64,000 nt of DNA from Suillus spraguei (taxonomy: Eukaryota > Basidiomycota > Agaricomycetes > Boletales > Suillaceae). The notes beneath the pieces are model-generated. The model was given only the letters and a program-made list of their open reading frames with translations. It did not search any database and had not been told where the DNA came from. Below are positions 1 through 10,439 of the stretch, in pieces. The DNA is taken from assembly GCA_016800925.1 (NCBI GenBank), contig JABCPU010000162.1, positions 1-64,000 on the forward strand, read 5' to 3'. The translations under genes and the position numbers were made by a program. Within the stretch, counting starts at the first letter, position 1. Each line of letters starts with the position of its first letter.

Positions 1-34
1 CGATTGGAGGCAAGTGGTAATCAAGAAAAGAAAA

Positions 35-1741
35 TTAAGATTTTGAAATTGCCATGAATGATTGGGGGCAAAGGCAAATGGTTAACTGGTCTCTGTCAAT
101 CAAATCCCCACGACCAAATATACCTTTACTCCCGGCATTTTGGTTGGGAGTACGATACTGCTTCTGTGCCATCTTGAGGTTGGTCCAGAAATGGTTGACG
201 ATAGCAGTTGCAATAGTGGTTGCTCATTTTGTGCTTCCAGATGACAGTTCTCTCTTTTCTGCACCAGCAGCTGCATAAGTTCCTGGGGCCAAAACCATGA
301 GACAAAGAGACATCAAAGGCCTGGTATATAATCCTTAAATGGATGTCAGAGACAGTGAAGGAGGGTTAGATGAATCAAATAATTACTAATGCGGCGAGAT
401 AGGTGCGGTAAGTTAACAACCATTCATTGAAACATCTCTAGGGAGTGATAGTGAGCTTTATTCATCAAGTAATTTCCGTGCTTGTTATCCAAATGACAAG
501 AGTTTTTGGACAAATGGTGAGTGTCATGATTGTAAAAATGTCCACCTGCAAAAAAGGCGTTCACGGGCGAATACACTGCATGGAATTGACCAGGTGGTTG
601 CATACTTGAACATGCATGTCAGCCAAATTAGTGAGATATAACAGATTATGAGCTTACAGGAGATCTCCTTTTCCTACCATGATAACTTCTATATCCCACA
701 GAGCGGCAATCTCGTCGCAGTTTTCAGGGAAAGAACCCAACAATCTGGCTGCCTTGGCGAATGAGGTGTGAGTGATTGTGTCCTGATTTTTTAGGTTTGC
801 TACAGTCCATTGTTTCGTGCCAACACCATAAATGAAGGTGCAGCCACCATCCGAGTCGTGGTGAAAATAGGTAAGCCCACTGAGTTTAGATAGCAAATCC
901 CAGGAGCGTACGGGAAAGTTGTCAGGATGAACTTGATCACCGATGAGGCAATCGTTGGTAGACTGATTCCATCCATCGATGATGCCACTGTCCAGGGAGC
1001 TAAAAAGACCAAGTTCAGAATGATCATATGAGAGGGTGAGATAAAGTGCACCTCAAGAAAAATGGGAGACCCCCTTGTGAGAGTGGAACATCTAAAATGC
1101 ACTGTATCTTGTTGGGGTTGTGTATATTGCACATGAACTGTTCAAGTGTTGCATGCTGATGCCAATAGGCAAATATTTTCGTATGTTGTTCTGCATCTGT
1201 TGGGGCATATGAGGTTGACAAGCAACAGGGCAAATAAAAACAAACTGGCCATGTATTACAACCCGCATTAGCTCGGACACACCCCAATCATACAGGAGCT
1301 CAAAGTCTAGTTCGTCCGCGGTGGTCTGATCGCATTGACAAAGAACAACAACTTTGTTTTGGCTAAGTGCGGCGGTGATAGTTTCTGCAGCTCTTGTGGT
1401 TTCGAGCACCAGTTACTGTAGTGCAGATGAACCACATGTTTTGATGAATCTCGGCAAGATTTAGGAAGTGTGGCAATGTATGTGACCGCATCTGCATCGC
1501 ATTGCAGTATGTTTTTGCCATCCTTGTAAATATATGGAAGCATGGTCATTGTGCCACTTTTCCATGTGACTGTTGGCGAATTTTCATCAACTTGTGAGCC
1601 GATCATTGGAGTCGCCAAGTCGAGGGACTTGATTTCAGTGAGATCTGACAATGCTGGTGAGGGGGGCGATGGGTATTCTGTAAATGATGGGGAATGAATG
1701 AGTGGGGAATCTGTCATGACGCACACATTGTGTGTGGTCAC
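35..1741 (-). pseudogene. JmjC-like Fe(II)/2-oxoglutarate oxygenase family, decayed copy
   Basis: Decayed paralogue of the gene at 62631-64000, matching it exon by exon. The N-terminus (1741 to about 1409) carries the VMTD and TVTW motifs shared with the copy at 59176-59787. It continues as an alpha-helical segment (TAALSQNKVVVL), an exon ending in NPNKIQCILD, a JmjC core with GWNQST, HHDSDGG (HxD metal ligands) and KQWTVANL, then GQFHAVYSPV (distal His) and a Leu/Arg-rich tail. Intron positions and phases match the intact copy. Three lesions are visible: a one-base frameshift near 1405-1410 (CSK then TTRAAET), and TGA codons at 424-426 and 224-226 where the intact copy has Arg. Family activity would be 2-oxoglutarate-dependent hydroxylation or demethylation; the substrate is unknown. 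This copy cannot make a full protein. Confidence 0.82.
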
Positions 1742-2271
1742 CGGGGAAGATGGACGTGGAGTTTGGGATGGCGATTGTTACAACTGGGGTGGCGTCACCA
1801 GCAACAGTGAAAAGACACAGACGGTCTGCTGGGAAGTTCTACAATGTCTAGAAGAAGACAAGGTGAAAGTACAAGGAACACATTCCGAGTACTATCAAGG
1901 GTTCAGCCTCAAAGACAAGTCTAAGAGGTTCTCCGAGAATAGAGACTAAGGCTAAGGAGTGCTTAGACTTAGAGACGATTCAAGACGACTTAGGTTGGAG
2001 ATCTAAGCGAAGGATGTTCCAGGTAAAACTTAGTAAGATTAAAGTAAAGTATACAAGCGTAATACAATGTGCTTAAATAGGTCAATATGTGCGCATGGAT
2101 CAAGAGAGTCATGAGAATAAAGTGCGTATCCAAAGAAGGAAGGCAACTATAGTACAGATGCGTTGAGCATATGAGTCAGAGTACGTTATGTAATATACAG
2201 GTAAAGGAAACAAAAGAAAATGAACAGGGGCACGTACGACTTGTAACAGCGATGGGATGTCTGTCATAATG
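1742..2271. other. No supported gene
   Basis: 530 bp between the JmjC pseudogene and the first LTR. Short ORFs exist but show no recognisable motif. Read on the minus strand, the part next to 2271 continues the frame of the interrupted gene at 4904-5374 for about 40 codons (MTDIPSLLQV onward), so it may hold the 3' portion of that gene. Confidence 0.4.
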
Positions 2272-3032
2272 TGTTAAGACCGTACTCAAGGGTAGAGAGA
2301 TCTGAAGGGCTTTGGCCTCAGTTCGTGCACTGTGCCCCTTTCTCGAGTAATGCCCCTTATTTCAGGGAGGAGTTATTTGTCCGAAGACCCAGAAGGAGTT
2401 GCGTGACGGATCCGGGTGTCCGAAGGTATCGGATATGATATGTCCGAAGGTTATTTGGAACGTAAGAAGAGGACAGAGATTAAGGCTAGCTTCGGACCGA
2501 GTTCCTAACTAGAAACTAATGGAGGTAGACTATCCGAAGATAGAGTCGGAGATATAGACTATAGGAATCAATCCTAAGTCTCGGAAGGTGACTTAAAGCG
2601 GAAAGTGGCTTAAGTCGGAGGAAACAGAATGAGTAGAATCTAAGATGATATTCGAACTAAGGGAGATCTACAAGTGGTTTATATACTGTAAGTATCTAAG
2701 ACAGATAATCAGCAAGTCCGGGACCGAGGGCTATGTACGAAGTGTAACGGAAGTCTATTAGTTAATGCACAGCGGATCAGTAAGCATGAATCAGAAATGA
2801 ACACAGGAAATGGATCAGTAACACAGGACGGAAATATAAACAGCCGGAATACTGGAAACAGGAGGAATGACGAAAGGAGATAGACGCAGATATACACAAG
2901 GGAGTTAAGGTGCGAGAAGTGAGTACATTCGGATGGGTGGTCCGGACAGGATCTGTGGACCGGACGGATATGGAATCGATCAGATCTGATCGGATATTGT
3001 CGGATCTGAGATTAGAAGTATGGTATATGACA
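2272..3032 (+). mobile_element. Solo LTR, family A (761 bp, TSD TAATG)
   Basis: Starts TGTTAAGACC and ends GTATATGACA (TG...CA). It is flanked by perfect 5-bp direct repeats TAATG at 2267-2271 and 3033-3037. Related copies lie at 28318-29087 (+) and 35356-36124 (-). A TATA-like TTTATATACTG near 2680 fits a U3 promoter in + orientation. No internal retrotransposon sequence adjoins it, so it is a solo LTR left by LTR-LTR recombination. ORFs inside it are not genes. Confidence 0.9.
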
Positions 3033-3075
3033 TAATGCATGCATCATGCGTGGCGACTTCGGCATCATGGGTCAG

Positions 3076-4898
3076 TGTTACGACCATGCAAAACTGGAGA
3101 TTAGTAAGAAGTCCTGGTCTTACATGGGGTTGTACTGGAGGGACAGAAAGTTGAAGGGGCTTGGCCTCAGCTCGTACGCTGTGCCCCTTACCCGAGTATG
3201 TGCCCTTAATTTTGGATGAAGTCCAAGGGGGAGTCATAGTGAAGTCCGGACGGAGTCCGGATGAACTCTGTAGGACAGGATAGCTCAATAGAGCTCCGAA
3301 GGACTTCCGGATGAGCGTGGGAACGCGCCGGAACTATTTCCGGATGGTAGGGAGTAATGGTAAGACTACTGGAACAAGTTCCAAGTAGAATGGATGAAGG
3401 ATGGACTCCTGGACAAAGTCCAGGGCAGGATAGGGGCAAAGCTCTGGAGGGACAGATGATCCATAGGTGTCGGAGGATAGGATAGGTCCAGAGGACCAGA
3501 GGTCCGAAGGTCTGGAGCTCGGAAGAGCGGAAGAGCGGAAGAGCAGAAGAGCAGAAGAGCAGAAGAGCAGAAGAGCAGAAGAGCAGAAGAGCAGAAGAGC
3601 AGAAGAGCAGAAGAGCAGAAGAGCGGAAGAGCAGAAGAGCGGAAGAGCGGAAGAGCGGAAGAGCGGAAGAGCGGAAGAGCGGAAGAGCGGAAGAGCGGAA
3701 GAGCGGACGAGCGGAAGAGCGGACGAGCGGAAGAGCAGAAGAGCGGAAGAGCGGAAGAGCGGAAGAGCGGAAGAGCGGAAGAGCGGAAGAGCGGAAGAGC
3801 GGAAGAGTGGAAGAGCAGAAGAGCAGAAGAGCAGAAGAGCAGAAGAGCAGAAGAGCAGAAGAGCAGAAGAGCAGAAGAGCAGAAGAGCAGAAGAGCAGAA
3901 GAGCAGAAGAGCGGAAGAGCAGAAGAGCGGAAGAGCGGAAGAGCGGAAGAGCGGAAGAGCGGAAGAGCGGAAGAGCGGAAGAGCGGAAGAGCGGAAGAGC
4001 GGAAGAGCAGATGAGCAGATGATCGGATGAGCATAGCTCTATGGATCTTAGGGGAAGTGTTGACTACTAGAGGGGAGTAGGTCCGGATATGGTATAGAAA
4101 TAGTATAGACTACTCCAGACAAGGTCCGGAATAGAAACAGACAGGATAAGGATAAGACTACCAAAGGTAGAGTCGGAGGTGAAACGGATGAGAGACAGGA
4201 AACAGACGAAGTCCGAAAAGGATATAGGACAAAGGATCAAGGCTCCGGCCTAGGGAATGATCCCATAGGTCTGAGTCGGAAGCTTACAAGGGCTGGAGCC
4301 CAAGTGCAAGAATGGAAACAGATTTATATAGACATGGTAACAAGATACAGAAGTCAAAGGAATATACAGAAGTAGGAAAGCAATGATCAGATTGAGGTCT
4401 GCAGGAGTTGTACTACAAGTTTATATACTGTAGGTAGCATGCCGGAAGGCAAGTAAGGATAGTCCGAGGCTATGTTTGAGGCATTGCGGAACACAAGGCT
4501 ATGAACTCAGAAATAAGACTTGTACGAAATATCTTATCAAGACAGAAGTCAAGATAACCGAAAGCCAGAGGTGCAGAGATAACTGAAAGCCGGACACAGG
4601 TATCAACCTAAAAGGAGTAATGCACAGGTGCGCAGGAATAGTTTTGGATATGGACACGGATTGGATATGGACATGGATTGGATATGGACACAGATTGGAT
4701 ATGGACATGGATCAGATATGAACACGGATCGGATGGGTGGATCAGATCGGATTGATGGACTGAGTCAGATATGGATGGATATGGATTGGAGTGGATGGGT
4801 GGATTGGATATGTGAGCTGGATTGGATGGGTGGACTAGGATGTATGGATCGGGTGTCCGGATGTCCATGGATCGGACCTGAATGTACAGTATATGACA
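3076..4898 (+). mobile_element. Solo LTR, family B (1823 bp, TSD GTCAG)
   Basis: Starts TGTTACGACC and ends GTATATGACA, with perfect 5-bp duplications GTCAG at 3071-3075 and 4899-4903. Its ends and an internal block (GGCTTGGCCTCAG... TGTGCCCCTT, near 3160-3190) resemble family A, so the two LTR families are related. It is enlarged by an 8-bp satellite (3512-4015) and GGATATGGAC-type repeats near 4640-4830. A TATA-like TTTATATACTG lies near 4420. It sits 43 bp from the family A LTR and interrupts the same minus-strand reading frame. Confidence 0.88.
3512..4015. repeat. 8-bp minisatellite (GAGCRGAA)n inside the LTR
   Basis: About 63 near-perfect copies of GAGCAGAA or GAGCGGAA, with blocks of the A and G variants alternating. 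Because 8 is not a multiple of 3 and the unit has no stop in any frame, long open frames appear on both strands (RRAEEQKS and FRSSALPL repeats). These are artefacts, not proteins. Confidence 0.95.
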
Positions 4899-4903
4899 GT
4901 CAG

Positions 4904-5374
4904 ATTGGAAGGAATATGCATAAGTTCCGAGTCTGGTTGTTGTAGCAGGGTGGGATCAATCAGGGTATCGTCGAATAAGACATGAGATGAGGGCCCTATG
5001 GCATTCACGTTCTCAATGTTTGAAGGAACTTGTCCAGCAGCGGTTGAAGGACCTGCAGTTTCATCGATGTTTTCTATGTCATTGTTATTCTGGCCTGCGC
5101 TGAATGATAGGTCATGGGTCACATGACACCGCTTTGGAGGAGGCTCACTGCCAGCTCGTTCATTGCCAACTTGTTCATTTCTGGCTCCTTCGAGTGCTCT
5201 CTGTTTCTGAGCTGCACGTGAATGGTGTTTGTTCGCAGTATTTTTCTTGTGTAGCCTTTGTGCTTCTTCAGGATCTTTCCTCTTAGATTCTGTCTATCGT
5301 CTTTGTTGCTCGTAGGCTTTGGCCTTCAGATCCAGACCTACCAGATCAGGATGACAAAGTCTCTGCTTGGTCAT
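4904..5374 (-). pseudogene. Unidentified basic-protein gene interrupted by two LTRs
   Basis: An open frame on the minus strand begins at an ATG at 5372-5374 (MTKQRLCHPD). It meets an in-frame TAG at 5294-5296 and continues as a Lys/Arg/Gln-rich segment (KDPEEAQRLHKKNTANKHH) and a Ser/Pro/Asn-rich segment ending MHIPSNL at the family B LTR. If both LTRs and one copy of each target duplication are ignored, the frame continues through 3038-3075 (THDAEVATHDACIM) into the sequence left of 2272. I do not recognise the family. The charge suggests a nuclear or nucleic-acid-associated protein, which is inference only. Confidence 0.55.
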
Positions 5375-6074
5375 TGTATGTCAACGAGGAATTACCCAGT
5401 TGAGACACTGTAACTCTGAGATCCCAGAGTCATCAGAGAGGGTCCACAGGGGATAAGAACAGGAAAGACTTATATTTAGATTAAAATGGAAATAGCCACA
5501 ATTTAATGGGTTATATAAGCAGACAATGCGCACAAGGTTGCCTGGTGCTCATTGTCGATTTTCAGTTTGGACACGACCTTTTTGATAGGATAGTCACGTT
5601 ATAGGAGTTTTAATAAGTCATAGAGTCTCAAAAGTCGCAAGAGTCTACTTTCACAAGCCAAGTGTGATTGTATATTGTATTGTACAGTACTATCCAGATA
5701 TCATAGTGAACTAACTAATGTGACGCATTCCTTGTCGACACCGCCAACAAATTTCTGGGTCTGGTTCTTGTAAAAATTCAAGTCTGCTCCTGCTTGACTT
5801 CTGAGAAGAATGGGCACACCGTCTGCGTGGCCGAAAATAGGACACAATCGGCCGCCTTGACGTAGAAAAAGTTGCGAGTGGGATTAGACGATCTTGGTCG
5901 ATGATGAGCCATTATAAAGGGTTGAGTGAAATGGGCTACTTACCGGGACGACATGGCATTGCTATTATTAGAAGATGGTAGCGCGGACGAAGGTTGGGCC
6001 CGAGATGACGTCATCTTCAAATCACGAGCGGGAGGGTTGGGAAGTTGTGAATTCGATGGCAGCATATTAGGAGT
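5375..6074. other. No supported gene
   Basis: 700 bp with only short ORFs and no recognised motif, RNA gene or repeat. Confidence 0.4.
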
Positions 6075-6360
6075 TAGTCAAACGCAAGTGTTCGATAGAG
6101 GGCTTGGAATAGTCGATGTCCGATTGGATGTCTAGCTAGAAATTACGAGCTGGATATCCGTATTCGCGAGGATGAAAGCCAAACGCAAATGTTCGACGGG
6201 ATGACAGTATTGAAGTGCCCAAAGGATTAGGTTGAACGCGAGCGTCCGACGGAACGACTGAAATAGGAAGCAAGCCAAACGCTGGCATTCGACGGGATGA
6301 CTAGTAAAATAGGAAGCAAGCCAAACGCTGGCGTTCGATGGGATGACTAGTAGGTTGAAA
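6075..6360. repeat. Degenerate tandem repeat with CAAACGC...GCGTTCGA hairpins
   Basis: Repeats of the type GCCAAACGCTGGCRTTCGAY followed by GGGATGACTAGTA, at least four units, two of which (about 6270-6350) are nearly identical. Each contains a short dyad (AACGC..GCGTT). Related dyads occur at 10490-11040 (TCAAACGCTTGCGTTTGA). Confidence 0.6.
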
Positions 6361-6365
6361 TTGCC

Positions 6366-6732
6366 AGATGTCCAGAACGGATCAGGAGTGGATGGCTGTG
6401 GTTGCTGCTGCTGACGAGAATCGCTCATCAGGACGTCTTGCTCGGCCGAAGATGCTGCAGGCCTGCAAAGGAGGGACTCGCCCTCGGGCTGGGTGGGGAC
6501 GTTGTTGTCGCTATTGTTGCTGTTACTGTATTCGTCGTACCGCACAACAATGTCACCTTCGTCGTTCTTGTCCTCTTTCGTATCGTCTGGTTGTGCAATG
6601 GGAGTGTTGGCCATTCGGTCGTCTTCGCGATCGTACTCGCCTAGAAGCTCGTCTAGAGGGAGTTCGATGGTCAGATGAAAAGATACTAAAGCCTGTCACA
6701 CAGCCACCACTCACGCCTTCGCCGTCACTCAT
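6366..6732 (-). pseudogene. 5' fragment of an unidentified acidic protein gene
   Basis: The minus strand starts with MSDGE at 6730-6732, has a probable intron to about 6660, then reads DELLGEYDRED, an Asp/Asn-rich stretch, the block NVPTQPEGESLLCRPAASSA and a Gln/Pro run (QQQQPQPSTPDPF). Recognisable sequence then stops and the frame runs into the hairpin repeat at 6075-6360. The last ~130 bp are duplicated in inverted orientation at 8165-8291, where the sequence continues differently. I do not recognise the protein; it looks like the disordered N-terminus of a nuclear factor (inference). Probably a 3'-truncated duplicate. Confidence 0.55.
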
Positions 6733-7543
6733 AGGGATAGGGTGGGGGTGGAATAGAGGAGAGCAGTCAGTTAGGCCAAATGAAGTACTGAAAATGAGAG
6801 GAAAATGAAGTTTCTCGTAAGAGGCGACGAACTTTTCGCAAGATGAGTCGTTGGTAGCAGAGGAGGAAACGCCGTTCTGGTTGGATGCGGGGTGGGAAGA
6901 GGCATGGCTAGCACCAGGGGTTCCGTCACCTCTCCTGCGCCTGCGACCCTCTCTGAACTCAGCGCTAGGCCTGAGGTCTGGCTTGGTGGGGGTGGAGCCT
7001 TCGTCGCCAAGGGAGATTCTCGAGGCGTTGGCCCTGCTCGAGATTGCTGCAATGGTGCATACCTAGTATGAAAGGGGCTAGTAAAAAAGTTAAACGAGAT
7101 TAGATATGATGACGATGACGATGATAGTTACCTTCCAAGTTTCCGTGAGTGACTCGGTGTCGCTCAAGTTGCTGAAAGCAACAAAGGACTTGTTACCCTA
7201 TACACAGGAAAGATGTTAATGTCAGCGCTTTGATGAAATAATAAGAGGATAATGACCTTGAACTCGAGGTTAACTATGGAAGGCATGGACGTATGAACTC
7301 AATCGAGGCTCATAGAGTACACCAGAATGGAATATTGATGCACTTTTGACATCAGATAGCGTAACATCAATGTAGTAGTCAAGCCTATTTTTTTGCCATA
7401 GTAGAACAGACTTTGCCGACTTCTGCCATTCTGCCAATTGCCAAGAGGCCAATTCCTTTCTGCCCCCGGCATAGCAGGACAAACACTGGTCAACACTACT
7501 ACTTACCTTTGTTGAACTTCAAGATCAAGTACGCCATTCTCAC
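6733..7543. other. Intergenic, no supported gene
   Basis: 811 bp between the 5' end of the minus-strand fragment and the start of the plus-strand gene at 7544. A Pro/Ser/Thr-rich minus frame (6771-7052) overlaps what should be the 5' leader and has no recognisable domain. Probably a divergent promoter region. Confidence 0.4.
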
Positions 7544-8075
7544 ATGCCTCCTGCACGGTAGGTCTCCGTTCAGGTTATTGTTTGATCACGACTAACTACT
7601 AATACTAGTCAACCAACGCTCAAAAACAATCGTATTCGGCGTCAAGGCTCGGGTTCATGTTCGAGTCGCTACGCCTACACAGACGTTTCAGTAAGTATCG
7701 AAACCTAGATATTATCAAACACTCACTAGTCTACAGAAACCCTTACCCGATGACGCTTCTGCGATTAAATTCCCCATCTCTTCTGCCATAACGGGCAGAA
7801 TCATGGAACTTCATGGGCACCATGTCCATACCCTGGAATTTTTGGATAGCAACGGATCTCGCGTCACCGACAACGATATAAAAATTTGGGAAAGAAGAAA
7901 CGATGGATCATTAGCATTACTCGGATTGGAAATATTTCCTTCCTCCCATTTACACTTCATTTACCCGGACGACCGGGTTTATGAAGTACATTTTGCTCGC
8001 CGTATGGTTTACACCATTACCTTTCCGCGTCGAGTTAAGCTGCTCGCGAATAACCAAGGTACCTCTGTTATGTAG
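7544..8075 (+). CDS. Hypothetical three-exon protein, 144 aa
   Basis: Exons 7544-7557, 7609-7690 and 7737-8075 join in frame (435 nt). Introns are 51 nt (GTAGGT...TACTAG, with a branch-site-like CTAAC at about 7592) and 46 nt (GTAAGT...CTACAG). The product begins MPPARQPTLKNN. It has an Arg/Ser-rich N-terminal third and a beta-rich remainder (KFPISSAITGRIMELHGHHV, VYEVHFARRMVYTITFPRRV). I do not recognise a family. The clean splice structure and absence of stops suggest a live gene in a decayed neighbourhood. An alternative 3' end using a donor at about 8060 is possible. It lies between the two arms of an inverted duplication (6366-6500 and 8165-8291). Confidence 0.6.
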
Positions 8076-8164
8076 TAATTCATTTGATCAATCGCCCTTA
8101 GACATGTCTTTGATGTTCGTACTCTGAATCGCATCGTCACCTGCACACATCCTCAACTTGAACG

Positions 8165-8291
8165 TTCCCACCCAGCCTGAGGGCGAGTCCCTCCTTTGCA
8201 GGCCTGCAGCATCTTCAGCCGAGCAAGACGTCCTGATGAGCGATTCTTGTCAGCAGCAGCAACCACAGCCATCCACTCCTGATCCGTTTCC
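8165..8291 (+). repeat. Inverted duplicate of 6368-6500 (coding fragment)
   Basis: About 127 bp encoding NVPTQPEGESLLCRPAASSA and a following QQQQPQPSTPDPF, reverse-complementary to 6368-6500 with only a few mismatches. It opens an ORF that continues into a CTCACT microsatellite, whereas the minus copy continues into unrelated DNA, so the shared block is the duplicated part. Confidence 0.75.
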
Positions 8292-8305
8292 AGTCCTGCA
8301 AGTCC

Positions 8306-8307
8306 CT

Positions 8308-8361
<54 letters not shown>

Positions 8362-8362
8362 A
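8306..8362. repeat. (CTCACT)n microsatellite
   Basis: About eight tandem copies of a 6-bp unit, giving Ser-His on one strand and Arg-Val or Ser-Glu on the other. Confidence 0.95.
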
Positions 8363-8429
8363 CACAATCGCGCCCGCATACTCACAGCAGGACCGCTCCA
8401 GCAAGATACCAACTAACTGTCCCATACTT

Positions 8430-8893
8430 ACGGTGCAAACGTCTGCCACTAAGAAGGCTGGCAAAGCTGGACGGCGTGCTTCTGGGGGCGTTAAGAGTCC
8501 CTCATCTGCTGTCCCACCGTGTGTACAGAGCCCTCAGGCCTTTCACATCCAATCCATCACGCCAGGATACATGCACTCAATCTTTTGGTACGTCGAGCTT
8601 TGGAACAAACTCGATACTGCCGTCACTGAACCTAACTCTATCATCTTCTCAAGAACACTCAAATTTTAGATGCTTTTGGATGAGAACTGTTCAAATCCTC
8701 GTATATCTTGGCGACTAACCCGTGGGCACACTTCTCATCAAGCATTTTCGGTGAGACGAGTATGGTACCTATCGCTGGACTGTTCCTCAACACAGGCAAG
8801 GACACGAAGGCTTGAGAAATTAACGGAGCTGGAGATCTATTTTGAGTCGCATGACACATGGAGAACACTGGTCGATGGGTGAGGTTTGACCGT
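8430..8893 (+). pseudogene. Decayed unidentified ORF with four in-frame TGA codons
   Basis: The plus strand reads an Ala/Gly/Lys-rich segment (QTSATKKAGKAGRRASGGV), probably spliced to the fragment at 8165-8291. After another apparent exon junction, a frame from about 8651 reads NTQILDAFG, ELFKSSYILATNPWAHFSSS, FGETSMVPIAGLFLNTGKDT and EINGAGDL. This frame is broken by TGA at 8681-8683, 8813-8815, 8843-8845 and 8852-8854 and by no other stop codon before a terminal TAG. Compositionally it is protein-like and each TGA could be a former CGA. The family is not recognised. Confidence 0.5.
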
Positions 8894-8969
8894 CCCTCGT
8901 AGTTGCTAAATCGATACTTGTAGCTCCACTTGTAGATGATCCGAGTACACTGCTTTGTTTTATGTCCAT

Positions 8970-9710
8970 CCTACAGCTGGCATCGAGCTTGAATTCCATG
9001 TTTTTCAAGTGAAATATCCGGCAGACCAGGTGTGACGCCAAATCCTAGTTCGTCAGAGCGCATACCGAGGATTATGAATCAAGTGATATGTAGTTGAGCC
9101 CTTCCGCACTGTCGTGCCAGTCAATAATCAACGCCCCTTGAGAGCGAGTGACCATTGACGCCAAGATGACTATCTTGTGATAACCCTAGCCTTCTTTGAT
9201 GTGAAGCATCGTCTGCAATGACTCCCAGTGGTTCAGCATTGCACGTACGGGTACTGATTGACTCTGACTCGAATTTCATGAGAGATTTGTTACCGAGTTC
9301 TTCATCATGTGCAACAAGAACCCGATTAGCAAAGACTTCAAGTACGGAGCAAATCGTTTCAGTATTCGTGGTCTCCTTGCAGTCATTTTCCATCCTATCA
9401 TGAGTTCTCCAGGTCACGTTCTTGAACTCTGGCGAAGACTTAATAGAGGGTGTCGTTGCAGGTTGATTGACTCGGAACACGAGGCTTGAAGCCTAGTGGC
9501 TGTATTATCATAGCGATCACCCTGTTTCATGACATCGACATGCTGGCAAAAGCGGGCCTGCGCGTGTACATTCGCCCATGCCACATTTGGGTTAAGTTGG
9601 CTCTACTACATCAGCAAAAATGCGATCCGCAACATAGCACTACAGCGCCTATGGAGTAAGTATAGCCTGGTATGTCTCGCCCTTCTCCACTGGCGCAGGA
9701 GCTGATCAAG
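8970..9710. other. No supported gene
   Basis: About 740 bp with overlapping ORFs on both strands at 9121-9489 (the minus one 119 codons) and no recognisable domain. Neither is supported as a gene. Confidence 0.35.
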
Positions 9711-9918
9711 CTAGTACTTACCATATACTATTGATGTCTCCAGATCATTTGTAGTATTCTCTAGCACTGACATAGAATAATTAGATGCAGAGGGTACTAC
9801 GTGCCCGAACGTCGAACGAAGTTCCGTGAGGTTTATGGAAATAAAGTTATTTCCCCTAAATCCAGAGCTAATAGAGTTGGGGTTAACCTGGATGTCGGCG
9901 AGCAAAGAGAGATACGTA

Positions 9919-10236
9919 CCCATCATGATCCTGCCGTTGGAGCTCTTCGTGCCAACTGCAACGACAACGTAGCTACCAATGCCTTCTAAAACCTTGCTAC
10001 CGCTGATGACAAAACAGTCCATGGGTGTAGATACGTGTTCCCCTCCGAGGGCATCACCTGCTTGCTTCAGCGCTAGACGATGTGTATAGGACACATTTTT
10101 GATAGCATCCGACCCGCCAGTTGCTGCTGATTCGTCACACATGACGTTGTGCCCAGCTAAGAAGATGTTGTCGCAGGGGACAATCATCAGTGAACCGATG
10201 AGTCCTTGATATTGTGGCCGTGTGAATTGTAGAATT
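9919..10236 (-). pseudogene. Fragment of PMCA-type Ca2+-transporting P-type ATPase
   Basis: The minus frame encodes part of the actuator domain of a type IIB calcium ATPase: VPCDNIFLAGHNVMCDESAA, a following TGGSDAIK, a variable loop, DCFVISGSKVLEGIGSYVVV and a run ending GRIMM at a splice donor (GTACGT). Family members pump Ca2+ out of the cytosol into vacuole, ER or outside. The actuator TGES loop, needed for dephosphorylation, reads TGGS here (near 10111-10119). Phosphorylation (DKTGT) and nucleotide-binding regions are absent on both sides, so this is a non-functional fragment. Confidence 0.8.
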
Positions 10237-10310
10237 CCGCTCCTACTAAATATTATCATTTATACCATAAAACTTTTGATTTGTATCTACATAACCTGCA
10301 GAGTAACATG
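10200..10310. repeat. Dispersed repeat shared with 16740-16855
   Basis: About 100 bp (TTGATATTGTGGCCGTGTGA...) overlapping the upstream edge of the Ca2+-ATPase fragment resembles 16745-16850 (TCGATATTGTGACCGTGTGA...). The minus translations also align (FTRPQYQGLIGSLM and FTRSQYRVLMNSLM). This may be the boundary of a mobile or duplicated segment that carried the fragment. Confidence 0.45.
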
Positions 10311-10439
10311 AGCAGTGTACGACTGAGCCCAGAGCTCAGGTGACTTTTGAGGCCTAGTCATAGATCTACTTCGGACTTTAAAAGTCTTTTGAGACTTTTG
10401 AGACTTCCATGCACGGAATGCGAAATTTGTGATCGCACA

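Noticed and set aside
54..278. 74-aa plus-strand ORF
   Set aside because: Antisense of the C-terminal exon of the JmjC pseudogene, whose minus-strand homology is clear.
2777..3040. Overlapping ORFs repeated at 28763-29110 and 35342-35611
   Set aside because: They are the same LTR sequence in three places, with TSDs defining LTR borders; no retroviral-type domain.
3366..4034. Long ORFs on both strands (up to 222 aa) in the GAGCRGAA array
   Set aside because: An 8-bp unit without stops is open in all frames; peptide periodicity equals the DNA repeat. Not a gene.
9121..9489. 119-aa minus and 60-aa plus ORFs
   Set aside because: No motif, no splice context, both strands equally open; left unannotated.
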